Shown here: positions 23,601-33,911 of the stretch, in pieces
Numbering within the stretch: the first letter of the stretch is position 1
How the letters are laid out: each line of letters starts with the position of its first letter
Source of the DNA: Nothopassalora personata
Lineage: Eukaryota; Ascomycota; Dothideomycetes; Mycosphaerellales; Mycosphaerellaceae
Reading direction: 5' to 3'
Length of the DNA: 64,000 bases
Assembly: GCA_033816765.1 (NCBI GenBank)
Contig: CM066297.1
Coordinates: 1,916,573 to 1,980,572 of the forward strand
Made by a program: the position numbers and the translations under genes
Notes under the pieces: generated by a model
Seen by the model: the letters and a program-made list of their open reading frames with translations, nothing else
Databases searched by the model: none
What the model was told of the DNA's origin: nothing

Positions 23601-26600
23601 GTCTTGTCGAGAATTGCGGTTTGTCGCCTTGCCCCGGGCGAGACAAGTTTTGCGCCCGTGTCTCGTTCTTGTTTTAAAAAGCCAAGCCGGCCGTACCCGT
23701 ACGCACCGAGCAAAATCCCAAGAAACACCCGTTGCCTCTGTTTCAATCCAGTCGCGTTCTCCGGTCTCGAGTGTAGCTCCTCGGTCGCAGTGGCCTCGCT
23801 GTCGTCCCCCCCTCGGCCTCTCTTGGTTCCAGCCGTGCAGTATACGTGGTTTGCGCCCCTAAACGCCTCTCTTGGTTCCAGCCGGCAGTTTACGTGGTTT
23901 GCCGGGACGACAGGTAGACAGCGCCTTCGTTGTTCGAGCGACGTGTACGCTATGTACGTCGCTTTCCCTTCTCGCAGTTCCGGAGTTCTTGTTTGTAGAT
24001 TTTGAGCGTATCTCGTTCGTTCGGTTCGTCCGACCTGTCTTTTCTTGTTTCGAGTCGAGTAGGCTTGTATTTTTCGAGAGAGAGAGTCTTAGTTTCTCTT
24101 CGTCGTAACGAAGATACTTACGTCGTCCGCCGCGTGAAGGCGCTCTCTATAGGACGACTAAGACTATAGGAAGTTAAACGAGATTACGATTAAGAACCGA
24201 TACCCGCTACCTAACATTGAAGAAGCATAAGATAGATTAACCGGATTAGACTAGTACACGAAGATTGACCTACGAGATGCCTTCTATGCTATACGAATAG
24301 TAGAAGGAGAAGAATAGAAAACCGCTTTTAGAACAAGATACGGACTCTACGAATTCTTAGTTATGCTAATAGGATTAACTAACGTACCCGCATCCTGCTA
24401 GGACCTTGTTAACGAAACACTTAGAGACCTACTCAACGTATGCGTTATCGCTTATATAGACGATATACTAGTCTATACGAAAGGATCCCTATAGGAGCAT
24501 ATAAGACAAGTCTAGGACGTCTTTAAACGACTTACGCAATTAGGATTCAAGACGGTACCCGAGAAATGCGAATTCTATAAGAAAGAAGTTAAATTCTTAG
24601 GCTTTATTATTAGCACTATAGGGATAACGATCGACCCTACGAAGACACAGTTAATTAGAGAATAGCTAGAACTAAAAACAGTTAAGGACGTATAATCATT
24701 CCTTAGACTAGTAAACTATAACCGGAAATTCATTAAGGACTACGTAAAAACAGTAGTACTAATAACGATGCTTACGAGAAAAGACGTTACTTAGAAATAG
24801 GGAAAGGAACAGATTAAAGCGTTTAAGAAACTTAAGGAACAATGCGCTTTAGTCCCTACGCTTCGACTATTCTCCATAGTAGCAAGGAAGTCTACATCGA
24901 GACCGATGCGTCTAATATAGCAATAGGCGCGTATCTAACGTAGATACACGATAGATAGAGACACCTAGTAGCCTATTACTCCCGGAAAATGACCATAGCG
25001 GCACAGAACTACGACATCTATAATAAAGAGCTTCTAGCCATTATTGCTACTATACAACATTAGAGAGTATATATCGAGGGCCTACCGAAGTTAACGATTC
25101 TTTCTAACTATAAGAATCTTACGTACTTCACGACGACGAAGGAACTTACCCGAAGGCAAGCCCGCTAGTCGGAGCTACTAGGATAGTATAAGTTCGAAAT
25201 AAAATATACTCTAGGAAGAGAGAACGGCCGCGCCAACGCGCTAAGCCGAAGAAGCGACTATATAGAAGGAAAGGAACTAGTGTAACATAAAGTGCTAAAG
25301 ACGAACCCCGACGGAAGTCTTAGTGCTAATATAAGAGAATTAAATAACATCGTACGGATATTAGGCGACAAGGACGAACAATTCCCTATATCGTAAGGAA
25401 AATACTAAGTACTAAAGGATCGAGAAGAAGAATACATACAACAACATTACGACGGACTAACTTATAGACACCCTAGAACTTTAAAGACAATAGACCTAAT
25501 ATAACGCAGTTTCTTATTTCTATAGATAAGACTTAAGGTGTTACGCTACATTAAACAATACGTACACTACTAACGAAACAAGGCTACGAGACATGCAAAA
25601 TACGGTTACCTACAGTTTAGGACACTACCGATAAAACCATAGGACGAAGTTATAATAGACTTTATTACAAAACTCCCACCGTTAAGAGATTAAGTTACGA
25701 AACAACTATACGACATAATACTAGTTATAGTTAATAGACTTACGAAATACGTACACTTTATTCCTGCATTAGAGACATATAATATAGAGCAGCTCGGACA
25801 CCTCGTACTAGATAGACTTATCCGATACTACGGATTCCCCTAAGCGTTTATAACGGACAGAGACAAGCTATTTACATTAAATTACTAGAAGACGCTTATA
25901 GGAACGATCGGAATTAAACATAAGCTGTTAATAGCATATTATCCGGAGACAGACGGACAAACCGAAAGGATAAATTAAACACTCGAGTAATACCTACGGC
26001 ACTATATTAACTACGCATAAGACAACTAGGTTTCATTACTGCTAATAGCGCAGATTGCACTAAACAACTATAAATTAGAGATAACTTTAACGACACTATT
26101 TTATACGAACTTTAGAAAAGATCCTAACCTATTTAGAACACCTAGATCTTACCTACAAGCCGAAAGAGCAATCGTAACGACGGATACTCTTAAGGAAGTG
26201 CATAAAGAAACACGTAAGGCGATCGAAGATACATAACAAAAACTGTCTTAATAACGGCAGGACACAAGAAAAATAGCACCTCTACTAAAAGAGGGGGATA
26301 AGGTCTATCTCCTTACGAAAAACCTAAGAATAAGAAGATAGACTAAGAAACTAGATTACATTAAGGTCGGACTATTTTTTATCGAGTAAGCTATAGGACT
26401 AGTTAACTACCGTCTACGGCTACTACCTAACGTAAGAATCTACCTAGTCTTCTATATCTCTAAGTTAGAACCCGCAGACGCTAAAACACCCTACTAGGAA
26501 AGCTTCTATTTCGAGCTAGAAGCAGAAAACGAATTTAAAGTCGAAAGAATCCTAGATAAGAAAGGTTAGCGATACCTTATTAAGTAGAAAGAATACGACG

Positions 26601-26630
26601 AATTAGAAAATACCTAGGAACTAAAATAAA
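20620..26630 (+). pseudogene. Gag-pol of Gypsy 2, destroyed by RIP and an insertion
   Basis: Gag runs from about 20640, with a zinc-knuckle remnant at 21370-21415. The protease lies at about 22560-22700. Its active site reads D-L-G-V where the family has D-S/T-G-A, and both changes fit C-to-T in a CpA. Reverse transcriptase (24180-24560) has YIDDILVY at about 24450-24480. RNase H follows (about 24880-25260). The integrase core (about 25780-26150) has TDRD and TDGQTER. The chromodomain core is at about 26535-26620. Stops are almost all TAG/TAA at expected glutamine or tryptophan positions. Confidence 0.85.
23390..24153 (-). mobile_element. Un-RIPed insertion with long target duplication (non-LTR/SINE-like)
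   Basis: The 764-bp block is GC-richer than its surroundings and keeps CpA dinucleotides. It interrupts a pol region that is continuous in Gypsy 1 (inverse at about 6683-6710). The flanks repeat: 23367-23389 on the left and 24154-24171 on the right share the same words except for a 5-bp gap, giving a long direct repeat. At the left edge is TTGATTGATTGATTGATT. Read on the minus strand this is a 3' simple-repeat tail, so long target duplication plus tail suggests target-primed retrotransposition of a truncated LINE or a SINE. A direct repeat of about 45-50 bp lies at 23815-23900. Open frames up to 145 codons have no recognisable domain. Confidence 0.55.
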
Positions 26631-26718
26631 ACCTATAGAACTGTTAGTAAAAGATCCGACAATACTAAAAATAGGTCCGCCGATATAACTAACGACAATC
26701 GATCTCTCGGCCAACGAG

Positions 26719-26793
26719 CGACTAGGGTAGGAATCGAACCTACGACCTTAAGAGTGTAGACAGCTTACGCTCTACTACTAAGCTACCTAGCCG
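26719..26793 (-). tRNA. tRNA-like sequence inside Gypsy 2
   Basis: The minus strand folds well. The acceptor GGCTAGG pairs with CCTAGTC over seven positions with one G-T pair, the D-arm is GCTTAGTAGTAGAGC, and the T arm GTAGG/CCTAC encloses TTCGATT as a perfect 5-bp stem. Between them lies the same unusual anticodon arm as at 4053, with only TAAG/CTTA pairing and a loop of about 11 bases. It sits downstream of the chromodomain and antisense to pol, as in Gypsy 1. Whether it is transcribed or charged cannot be told. Confidence 0.6.
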
Positions 26794-26888
26794 ATTAATA
26801 AGAACAGGGACGCGACTTACGAATAAATACTCTAATAAGTCTCTACCCCTAGGGACTCGCCCTAAGGCTCCGCTCTAGAAAGCGCCGC

Positions 26889-27371
26889 CTAGTTATTTAC
26901 GGGCATCTCTAGGATATCCGAAAAAGAAACTAGCGAAGGCGACACCTCTACCCCTAACGCCCGCTTAAGAGACGCTAGCTCCTCGCGCGCCTCTTCCTCC
27001 TCGAGCTCCTCTAACTCCTTAGCGACGGTATCGTCGGTACGACGCTTAGCTAATCGTAGCTGTTTCCGAAGACAAATCTTATGCATCTTTAGCCGTACCT
27101 CCTCCTCTTTAATCCTCTTAAGCTCTAGCTTAAGCTTATCGCGCGAATCGCGAAGACGTTCCTACTCCGGACGAGAAAGACGCACGTCGCAATCCTTATA
27201 GCCTTTTCGAATATAGGCCGAACACTTTCCGGACCGAGAACCTACGATACACTTTACTACTACGCCCGAGGATCGAGACTTCTAACAATTCGTATATAGA
27301 GCTATTTTGATACTAGAAACTTCGGTATCCTAAGTAAGTCGTTAACGGCGTTTATAGGAGGAAGAAGACAT
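26889..27371 (-). pseudogene. Accessory ORF antisense to Gypsy 2: cysteine cluster plus coiled coil
   Basis: From ATG at 27371 the frame spans 161 codons including the stop at 26889, broken only by TAA/TAG in its first half. The last 65 codons (27086-26889) are fully open. It has a CSAYIRKGYKDC cluster followed by a long charged region rich in K, E, L and R that looks like a coiled coil, and a short hydrophobic C-terminus. It pairs with the frame at 3472-3996 of Gypsy 1. Function unknown; possible nucleic-acid-binding or regulatory protein of the element. Confidence 0.6.
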
Positions 27372-27444
27372 AGTTAACTATTACTATAAGAAACGATAAC
27401 GGCTTAAGAAGCTTCGGGACGAAGCTAGGCTAAGAAGGGGATAG

Positions 27445-27848
27445 TGTTACGGAATGATTTCTATAGACCCTAGAATTATAACGATAAGACAAACACGTAA
27501 CTTATCCTACCTAAGCGCTTAGACTTAGAGCGATTAGACTGCTTATGCTTAGACTAATTAGACTGCTTATGCTTAGAATAATTAGACTAATTACCGAGAT
27601 CTACGAATCTCCTTTATATTTAGGAACGCTAAGAACCCCCTATAGTTTCGAGGCGTTTAACTTACTGTTCAATATTACTGTTTAGAATACACTACAACTT
27701 AACCTCTGCCTTACTACTGCTTAGTCTTTACGAGACAAGATAGCTACTACTTCATTACTCTCCCTCGACTTCCTATCGGCCCAAGAACAAACCCGATTAA
27801 GCTTGTCTTCTTAACTTGTAATATTATTAGGTTATACTAAACCTAACA
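27445..27848 (+). repeat. 3' LTR of Gypsy 2, variant second half (404 bp)
   Basis: The first 200 bp match 20114-20320. The remainder diverges strongly and ends CCTAACA. It follows a purine-rich tract (AAGAAGGGG at 27432-27440). Confidence 0.7.
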
Positions 27849-28259
27849 GTGTCCCCTACTAGCTGCTTAAGTAGCGCTTATCCTAAGGGCGTTTAAAGTG
27901 TTATGTCTCGTTCTAGGGCTAGTCTTAAAAGAGAGATAAGTTAAGTTACGTAGCGGTATTCTTTAGAGAGGCTAAAGCGAGCTAAGCGAAGATAAATAAT
28001 TAGGATCAGAGTGTATTCCAATTAGTAAGATAGTAACATAAGTTAAACGTATCGAAACTATAAGGGATTCTTAGCGTTCCTAAATATAAAGGAGATTCGT
28101 AGATCTCGGTAATTAGTCTAATTATTCTAAGCATAAGCAGCCTAATTAGTCTAAGTATAAGCAGTCTAATCGCCCCTAAGTCTAAGCGCTTAGGTAGGAT
28201 AAGTTACGTGCTCGTCTCGTTGTTATAATTCTAGGGTCTATAGGAATTATTCCGTAACA
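27849..28259 (-). mobile_element. Gypsy 3: 5' leader and LTR, inverted fragment
   Basis: About 50 bp of the family leader (27849-27898) join a 361-bp LTR (27899-28259, TGTTATG...GTAACA). The orientation is opposite to Gypsy 2. It is the inverse of 20114-20520. The rest of this copy is missing, so it is a deletion remnant that directly abuts the Gypsy 2 end. Confidence 0.75.
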
Positions 28260-28264
28260 TAGAG

Positions 28265-28710
28265 CTGCCTTCTTCTTATATTAGAAGATTAACTAAGCTA
28301 GGCGTGTATAGTAGTAGATAGAGCTCAAAAAAGAGACTACTATTACTACTAATAAGTAACTTAAGAAGGAAGGTAATAAGGCTTAGTAATAGGCCGAGCG
28401 TATTACTATTAAATTGTATAAGGAATAATATATTACGACTACTACTACGAAGAAGGCTTAGAAGGTAAAATAGGCTAAGTAACGATAGGCTACTAAGTAG
28501 GTAGATAAGTAGCTATAATAATAACTATAATAGTCTATAAAGAAGCTACGACGACAACGCGTCCGCAAGTAGCTAATTATAAAGCTACTAGTATATATAA
28601 AGGAAGATAATAAGGTTAAAGAGCTAGATAGCCTAATATAGTAAGCTACTCGTAGAGGGAGAGTAGTAATACTACTACAATAGCTACAACAATAAGACTT
28701 ATATAGTTAA
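28265..28710 (+). pseudogene. RIPed glutamine-rich gene remnant, perhaps a pogo/Fot1-type transposase tail
   Basis: In one frame the region reads as a lysine-, threonine- and arginine-rich protein in which some thirty TAG and TAA codons sit where CAG and CAA would give glutamines, often in runs. This is what RIP would make of a Q-rich coiled-coil tail. Fungal pogo/Fot1-like transposases often end in such Q/K/R-rich tails, but no DDE motif remains here, so the assignment is weak. Confidence 0.35.
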
Positions 28711-29045
28711 TAGAACACTACTTAAAGATAATATAGTCCAAAGATAAACACAATAGCTCTAATATTAAATAAGATACACCTTTATAAATAACACGTCGTG
28801 TTATAAGGTATCTATATACAATACGCAACCGTACACGCCGTACTCTACACTTCTATACAGGCTAGTTTCTAAATTTAACTACCTATAGTAATAAATTGCT
28901 ACCTATATTGTAGGTTCAAAAAGTTTTCCTTTTTGCAGCTTAATTTATATATAGGTACTGCTATACAACTCCAGGCTGCTATAATATGTCCCTATAGCAG
29001 TAATTTCGAAATTCGCATTCCTATAAGTCCCTATAGGGGTAATTC
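28711..29045. other. AT-rich RIPed end of the transposon block
   Basis: I see no gene. The composition is strongly TA-rich until about 29040 and then changes sharply to host-like DNA. Short inverted words (CCCTATAG...CTATAGGG) near 28990-29040 may be the end of a DNA element but have no clear partner. Confidence 0.5.
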
Positions 29046-31502
29046 TTGAAGAATAAGTTTCCTATGGGAGTAAAGAACGACATGATTGCATTCACCGGAA
29101 AATCCGGTCCTTTCACGACTACCAAGGACACGGCAATTTCACCGGCCGGGCTTGCCACAGCAAAGGCGTTGCCGGGCCCTGACGTTGCAACTCGCAACAG
29201 ATCCGCGGTAGGAACATCCGGGTGTCAAGCAGGTGGGGGTATCGACGTACGCCTGAATGACAATTACTGCTACATGGAAAGCCGCAATCACAGGCCAGAG
29301 CAAGCCAGAGAGATGGCAACCAAATCAACAGCAAGGAAACCTCCTGAGCCAACCCCGTTACGAAGCTGCAATGCTCTCCGGATCCGATGAGAAGAATGGA
29401 CAGCGACGAGTACCAGCCAGGTCCAGGAGGGAGAGATCGCCATCTGCAGTGACAGTCTCTACGCCCAGACTGTTTGCGGCGTCACATCCACACTACAGGC
29501 AGATTCATCGTCGAGGTCCTTTGCGAGTTTCTTCCGCGGGGAATTCAGACCCGCTCAGGACGCTCATGGCTTCGTGGTCCGTCCGTCATAAGAGCTGCAA
29601 GACAGAGTAAGCGCGGTGGAGACGAAAATCGGTTGGCTAACATTCAATAGTTCTACAACGACGAGACCTGGCTACAAGATAGATAGTCCTCATCCACAAG
29701 AAATGCTCCCAAATGCGTATGGCTGGCAAAAGCCACAAGGTCTTCAATCCGGATCTCGGGGCTATCGAAGAAGGCAACGGGTGGGACTTTGTTCGGGAGA
29801 AATGACAGGTGGATGAGATCTATTGATCATGCGAAGCGTCCGATGGCAACAATGACAGCTGGACATGGCGGAAAGCCTTGTTCGATCTGGCACCCAGTGC
29901 ATTGAAAGAGACCTTGCATCGACGACGCGAGTGCGTCTATCCTGAGAACGACGAGGGTCGTGATTTTCTCGGCGTGGCATGTGCACAGTCCAACCCAGTG
30001 AGTGAAGGCCACAGCGGGCGAGCTGAGACACGCCATTACTGGAAAGCGCTCTGGTCAATACCAATGTTTGCCGGCGTACAACTCGCAAGCATTTTTCCAC
30101 ATATTCATAGGTCGCTCGACCAGATGGGCGACTTCTGCAGCATAGTGTTCTCCTACAGCTCTGGAAGAGAAGAAGTGGTGTCAGCATTTCAAATTTGAGC
30201 AGGGCCCGGCTAGTTTCGTCACGCTCCCATTAGAGGTACTATGCCATTATGGCGTAAGTCGTGAATTGTATGCTGTCGGCACCACGCGTGGTTGCTTCAC
30301 TTACATCTGCACCTGTGTCAATCTGAGCCAAGAGCGCTGCTTTCTAGCCACCGAGATTTTGGGCTTTCCAACAGACGACAACAACTCGCCATGGCAGTCG
30401 GACAGAGGGCAGGGCGCACTGCTCACAATTGCTATACTCGACAAGCTGAATTCATACCCTTGACTGAAGTCGCTCGTGACTGCCCGGGAACCACCCATTA
30501 GGAGATTGCATCAAATCTGCTCCAGGCTTCCAAAGGAGATCAAAGGCAAGCCTTCGGCGGGCAAGTACAAATTCCAAGCCCTGCAAGAGCTCTTTGGCGA
30601 TGTACAGCCTCACTGGGTCAATGGTCGGCTGATTCGAAGTGACGGATGCTCATGGTACTGTCGCTACCCCGTGCGAATACAAGATCCAATACCTCAGATG
30701 GAAAAGTAATATTGCTGGACTGCGCGATACCATATACCGTACGATCTAATACGACCCAAGCTATGGTGCTCCATACGTGATGGACTGACTCTCCGACAAA
30801 GGTGTATGCGCAGCAGGTGCATTCGCCCATCTAGCCTTCCCCAAAGAGTCGCGACTTCGAGACACCGACAACTAAGTTTCCGCTTTTTGTCCTCCGTGTT
30901 CATTGATCCATTTTGCGCAGAGCCAATTTTCCTGTCCTGCTCAGAGACCGACCAGACTTTCCCTAAAAACTTGCGCCGCGAAGCAGTCGACATCATGAAC
31001 AAGCAGAAAAAGCGTTACTCTCTGCAGCTTGTCCAAGAAGTTTTGCATGGCTTCGCGCTGGGTGCTGATCTGCGCGATGACTGGCAAAGAAACTGCAAGG
31101 AGATGGGTTTCCAGGGAATTCAGGAGTGGTTCGATTGGTGGTCTGTTAAGAATTAAGTGTTACCATGGCAGGATTCGAATGCCAGAGGCTCGTAGAGTTT
31201 GTAGTCATGTTGCGCGTAGTGACAGCTCCAACAAGCCCAGGAATCAGGCGCCCAGTTTGTGAAGTATCTTCATCGAATTCCCTGCCTTATCGTATGAATT
31301 GTCGTATGAATGATCGTCATCTTCTCTCAAGTCGTCTTGTCGTGCAATGCTGCTGCTGTATCCGTTGCATCTAGCTCGCTCCCCGGAAATCACCTCACCT
31401 GCCGTTCATGCTAGAGAAAGAATTTGAAAATAATGCTGCCACGTCGCTTAAGCTGACATTTCATCTGCATCAAGTCAGTATCATCAACTCCATCTGTGAC
31501 GT
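29046..31502. other. Host-like DNA without a recognisable gene
   Basis: Composition is balanced and not RIPed. Overlapping frames of 65-141 codons occur on both strands (for example 29762-30187 minus, 29878-30198 plus, 30806-31156 plus). None has a recognisable domain, clear splice structure or a better claim than its overlaps. A degraded gene or an untranslated region is possible. Confidence 0.5.
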
Positions 31503-32279
31503 TCAGCACTCACGTATGTAGCTCGCTGGTCTACCGTCATTCCTGCTAGGTCGAGGCGCTTCTGTCTGCGCCAGCGGGGAGTACGATTTGGGTGGTGCCG
31601 ATAAGGAAGGTCGTGGTGTGAGCCAGTCAGACGAAACTGTCGTTGCTGTCTGAGGACGCGACTTATCACTGGATTGCCCAGCTCCAGGATGCCATGTGTA
31701 GCCTTTCGTGTGGCCAGCCAGCCGCTGCATCGCCTGTTCGTTCGGCACATCTCCTGTGATGACATTGTGGCCAATGATAAAGGCGAAGGTATCCTGACTG
31801 AGCTGCAGCACTTTGCAGCTCAGCTCGCCAATGTTGAAGATCTCGCCGTGTTGAAAAGTGGAGTCGAAGTGATGGGCCCACTGTGGATTCTGTCGATACT
31901 GTCGTGCAAACATACGCTGCACTCCCGCAATACTTTTGCCAGTACAGATGCGTGGCATGTTGCCTTCCTCGTCCCCAAGTCGATGCCTGAGGTACCAAGC
32001 CGCTGTCCTGATCTGATTGTCTCGCAGGCCATGTGTTTCGAGTATGCGTTTGACACGATATCCGTGGTGTCGCACTTCTTCCAAGATGCGGTCAGCTGCG
32101 GTGGTACATATTCCCTTGGAAGAGTCCACTTTGTCTAGTACTCCATCTATGATTACAGCATTCTTGGTGAGCGGGTCTGCTACGACCCATTGCCACGTCC
32201 CCGTCGATCTCTCGAAGAATGTGTGAACCTGCGGTTCAGGATCTGGCTTGAGCGTAACAATCGGCGGCTCCTGTTCCAT
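31503..32279 (-). CDS. Metallo-beta-lactamase-fold protein lacking metal ligands (ETHE1-like)
   Basis: The 258-residue product follows the persulfide dioxygenase/ETHE1-like pattern: an opening FFERSTGTWQWVVADP, an aspartate-bearing VIIDGVLD strand, the ETH strand, a Y-L-K/R-H-R-L-G block, and a late FIIGHNVITGD strand. The metal-binding HxHxDH box is replaced by HGLRDN (about 31985), and the GHT-x-x-H histidine is missing (LSQDTFAF). It keeps only the first histidine, one aspartate and the final GD. Hydrolase or dioxygenase activity is therefore unlikely; a structural or binding role, or decay, is inferred. The C-terminal 60 residues are proline/serine-rich, and an intron may remove some of them. 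The start at 32279 gives the standard N-terminus. Confidence 0.7.
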   Translation of the reverse strand: MEQEPPIVTLKPDPEPQVHTFFERSTGTWQWVVADPLTKNAVIIDGVLDKVDSSKGICTTAADRILEEVRHHGYRVKRILETHGLRDNQIRTAAWYLRHRLGDEEGNMPRICTGKSIAGVQRMFARQYRQNPQWAHHFDSTFQHGEIFNIGELSCKVLQLSQDTFAFIIGHNVITGDVPNEQAMQRLAGHTKGYTWHPGAGQSSDKSRPQTATTVSSDWLTPRPSLSAPPKSYSPLAQTEAPRPSRNDGRPASYIREC

Positions 32280-33911
32280 TGTTCTGCCGGGTCAGCGTTG
32301 TGCAGGGGTATGTGGCTTGATGCTGAGATGGCCCGGCTTGATATGCTGTATACATAGAAGTTTTGAAGCGGTTTGTCTCACTTCGACTGATGGGGTGGAC
32401 GCTGTTATCGTTGCACTGCGCTTTCTGCACTCCTTTCTCGCTTGATGATCGGTGTGACCACTTGAGACGAGCCCCAGTCACGGGTCAGATGCAGGCGATA
32501 GTGTCGACCGGGACGGGCGGAGATTCATGGGTCTCTCTCAGCCAATTGTGCCTTTTCTGATGTACAGTATCATACTGCACATCGCCTCTTGAATGATTTG
32601 ATCTGTTTTTGACGGCCATACCATGAACTTGGTCCCCGATGCTTCGAATAGCCGCGCGGATATGGCTGACGTGCGCACAAGTGGAAGATGAGAGGCATAA
32701 TTCCATCTTTGATAATATTCAAGCATGAAGTCCATGTGCTTTCCAACGAGGAGTAAGCACCTCCAAGGCCCACTACCTCTCTGTATGATTGTGGCGAGAA
32801 TGTAGCAGCACGGTGTGCAGTCCTGCCGCTTGGAGGTCTGGGTGTTCTTCGTCTGCTCTACCAGCCATTTGGCCGTGGGAACAGCACACTTGCGAGTCGC
32901 TGCGTTCGGCATCACGAGCTTCTCATATGAGGGTTGCGCGAGGTATTCACATGTCGTCGAGTGATGGGAGCTATCGGAACGCGCAATGCATTGCCTTCTA
33001 CCGAGTCAACCCACCGGGGCTGGTCTTAGCATGGCGATCAGGTTTGGGATGCATCTATCGACACGCATCTTCTCGGCGTTCATAGCTTCGCTGGGTCTCA
33101 TGTGGGTTATCTCTGCACTGAAAGCTAGGAAGAGCTCGATGCTCGGCCGAAACAAGGCTGCGGGATACTCCGGTGATGGATAAGGCTCGACCAAACCCCG
33201 TGGCAACATCCTCGTACATCGCCCAACAACAGAACACTCAAGCCAAAAGAACTCAACGCCCAGCAAACTCGGCACAACTCCCCCGTCATCTCACAAGAAA
33301 ACGACCATTTACGCCACAGCGCGATACGGAAAGGCAAAGACCCTTTTCCAACGTGCGCTACCCACACCCGTTCCAAGGTTTTTCTCAACGCCTGCGCCGA
33401 GCGGCGAAAGCTGGATCAGCATCGCGACACCTCGGCGCCGATGGGTGTGACTGTTGTTCAATCTCCAGAGCCCAGCAGCGCTTCGCCTCGTATCGAAGCA
33501 ACAAAGGCTGCAGCCTGCTGCCGTTGCTCGAATGGACGGGGGCGTGGCTGCGTGGCCAGGACTGCTGGAGCAATACATGCGAGTAGTGCGCGTCGCGCTA
33601 TGGAGTGATGAGGTTGCAGAATGGGTAACGAAGCTGCGTTGCGTTCTAGGCAATTTTCTAGCACTTCCATCCAATTGACGTTGAGACCGTGACGGTGGTG
33701 GCTTGTGTGTGTGTGTGTGTGTGTGTGTGTTGAATAAGGATTATTACATGCCTGTTTGCAAACAGCGCAGCTTCTATCTGCCGTCGACTCGCGCGTCGTT
33801 AGAGAAATAAGTACACGAAATCGGTCTGTTCTATCCATCAGGCTGTCGTCTGCGCATTTGCCCCTGTCTCTATCATACTCCCACAAACTCTCTCCCTCTC
33901 AGTCTAGACGC
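32280..33911. other. Intergenic region, no supported gene
   Basis: Several frames of 65-142 codons overlap on both strands without recognisable domains. A (GT)n microsatellite lies at 33702-33730. The part nearest 33900 is the 3' flank of the GPI-protein gene. Confidence 0.5.
33702..33730. repeat. (GT)n microsatellite
   Basis: About 14 dinucleotide units lie in noncoding DNA. Confidence 0.9.

Larger units (their letters stand above)
20114..27848 (+). mobile_element. Gypsy 2: chromodomain LTR retrotransposon, RIPed
   Basis: The 5' LTR is 20114-20472 and an LTR-like end lies at 27445-27848. Gag, protease, reverse transcriptase, RNase H, integrase and chromodomain are recognisable in order on the plus strand. 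It carries the same antisense module as Gypsy 1: a tRNA-like sequence (26719-26793) and a cysteine-cluster ORF (26889-27371). A 764-bp foreign insert sits in the region before reverse transcriptase (23390-24153). The two LTRs differ in length and in their second halves, so this copy may be a recombinant of two related families. Confidence 0.85.

Noticed and set aside
23527..24005. Two plus-strand frames (111 and 145 codons) as a gene in the young insert
   Set aside because: They overlap in different frames with no domain; high GC alone gives such frames.
29046..29390. 114-codon frame at the transposon/host boundary
   Set aside because: Crosses the composition change and has no recognisable domain or splice support.
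29762..30187. 141-codon minus frame overlapping a 106-codon plus frame
   Set aside because: Neither has a domain; frame length is not unusual for GC-balanced DNA.
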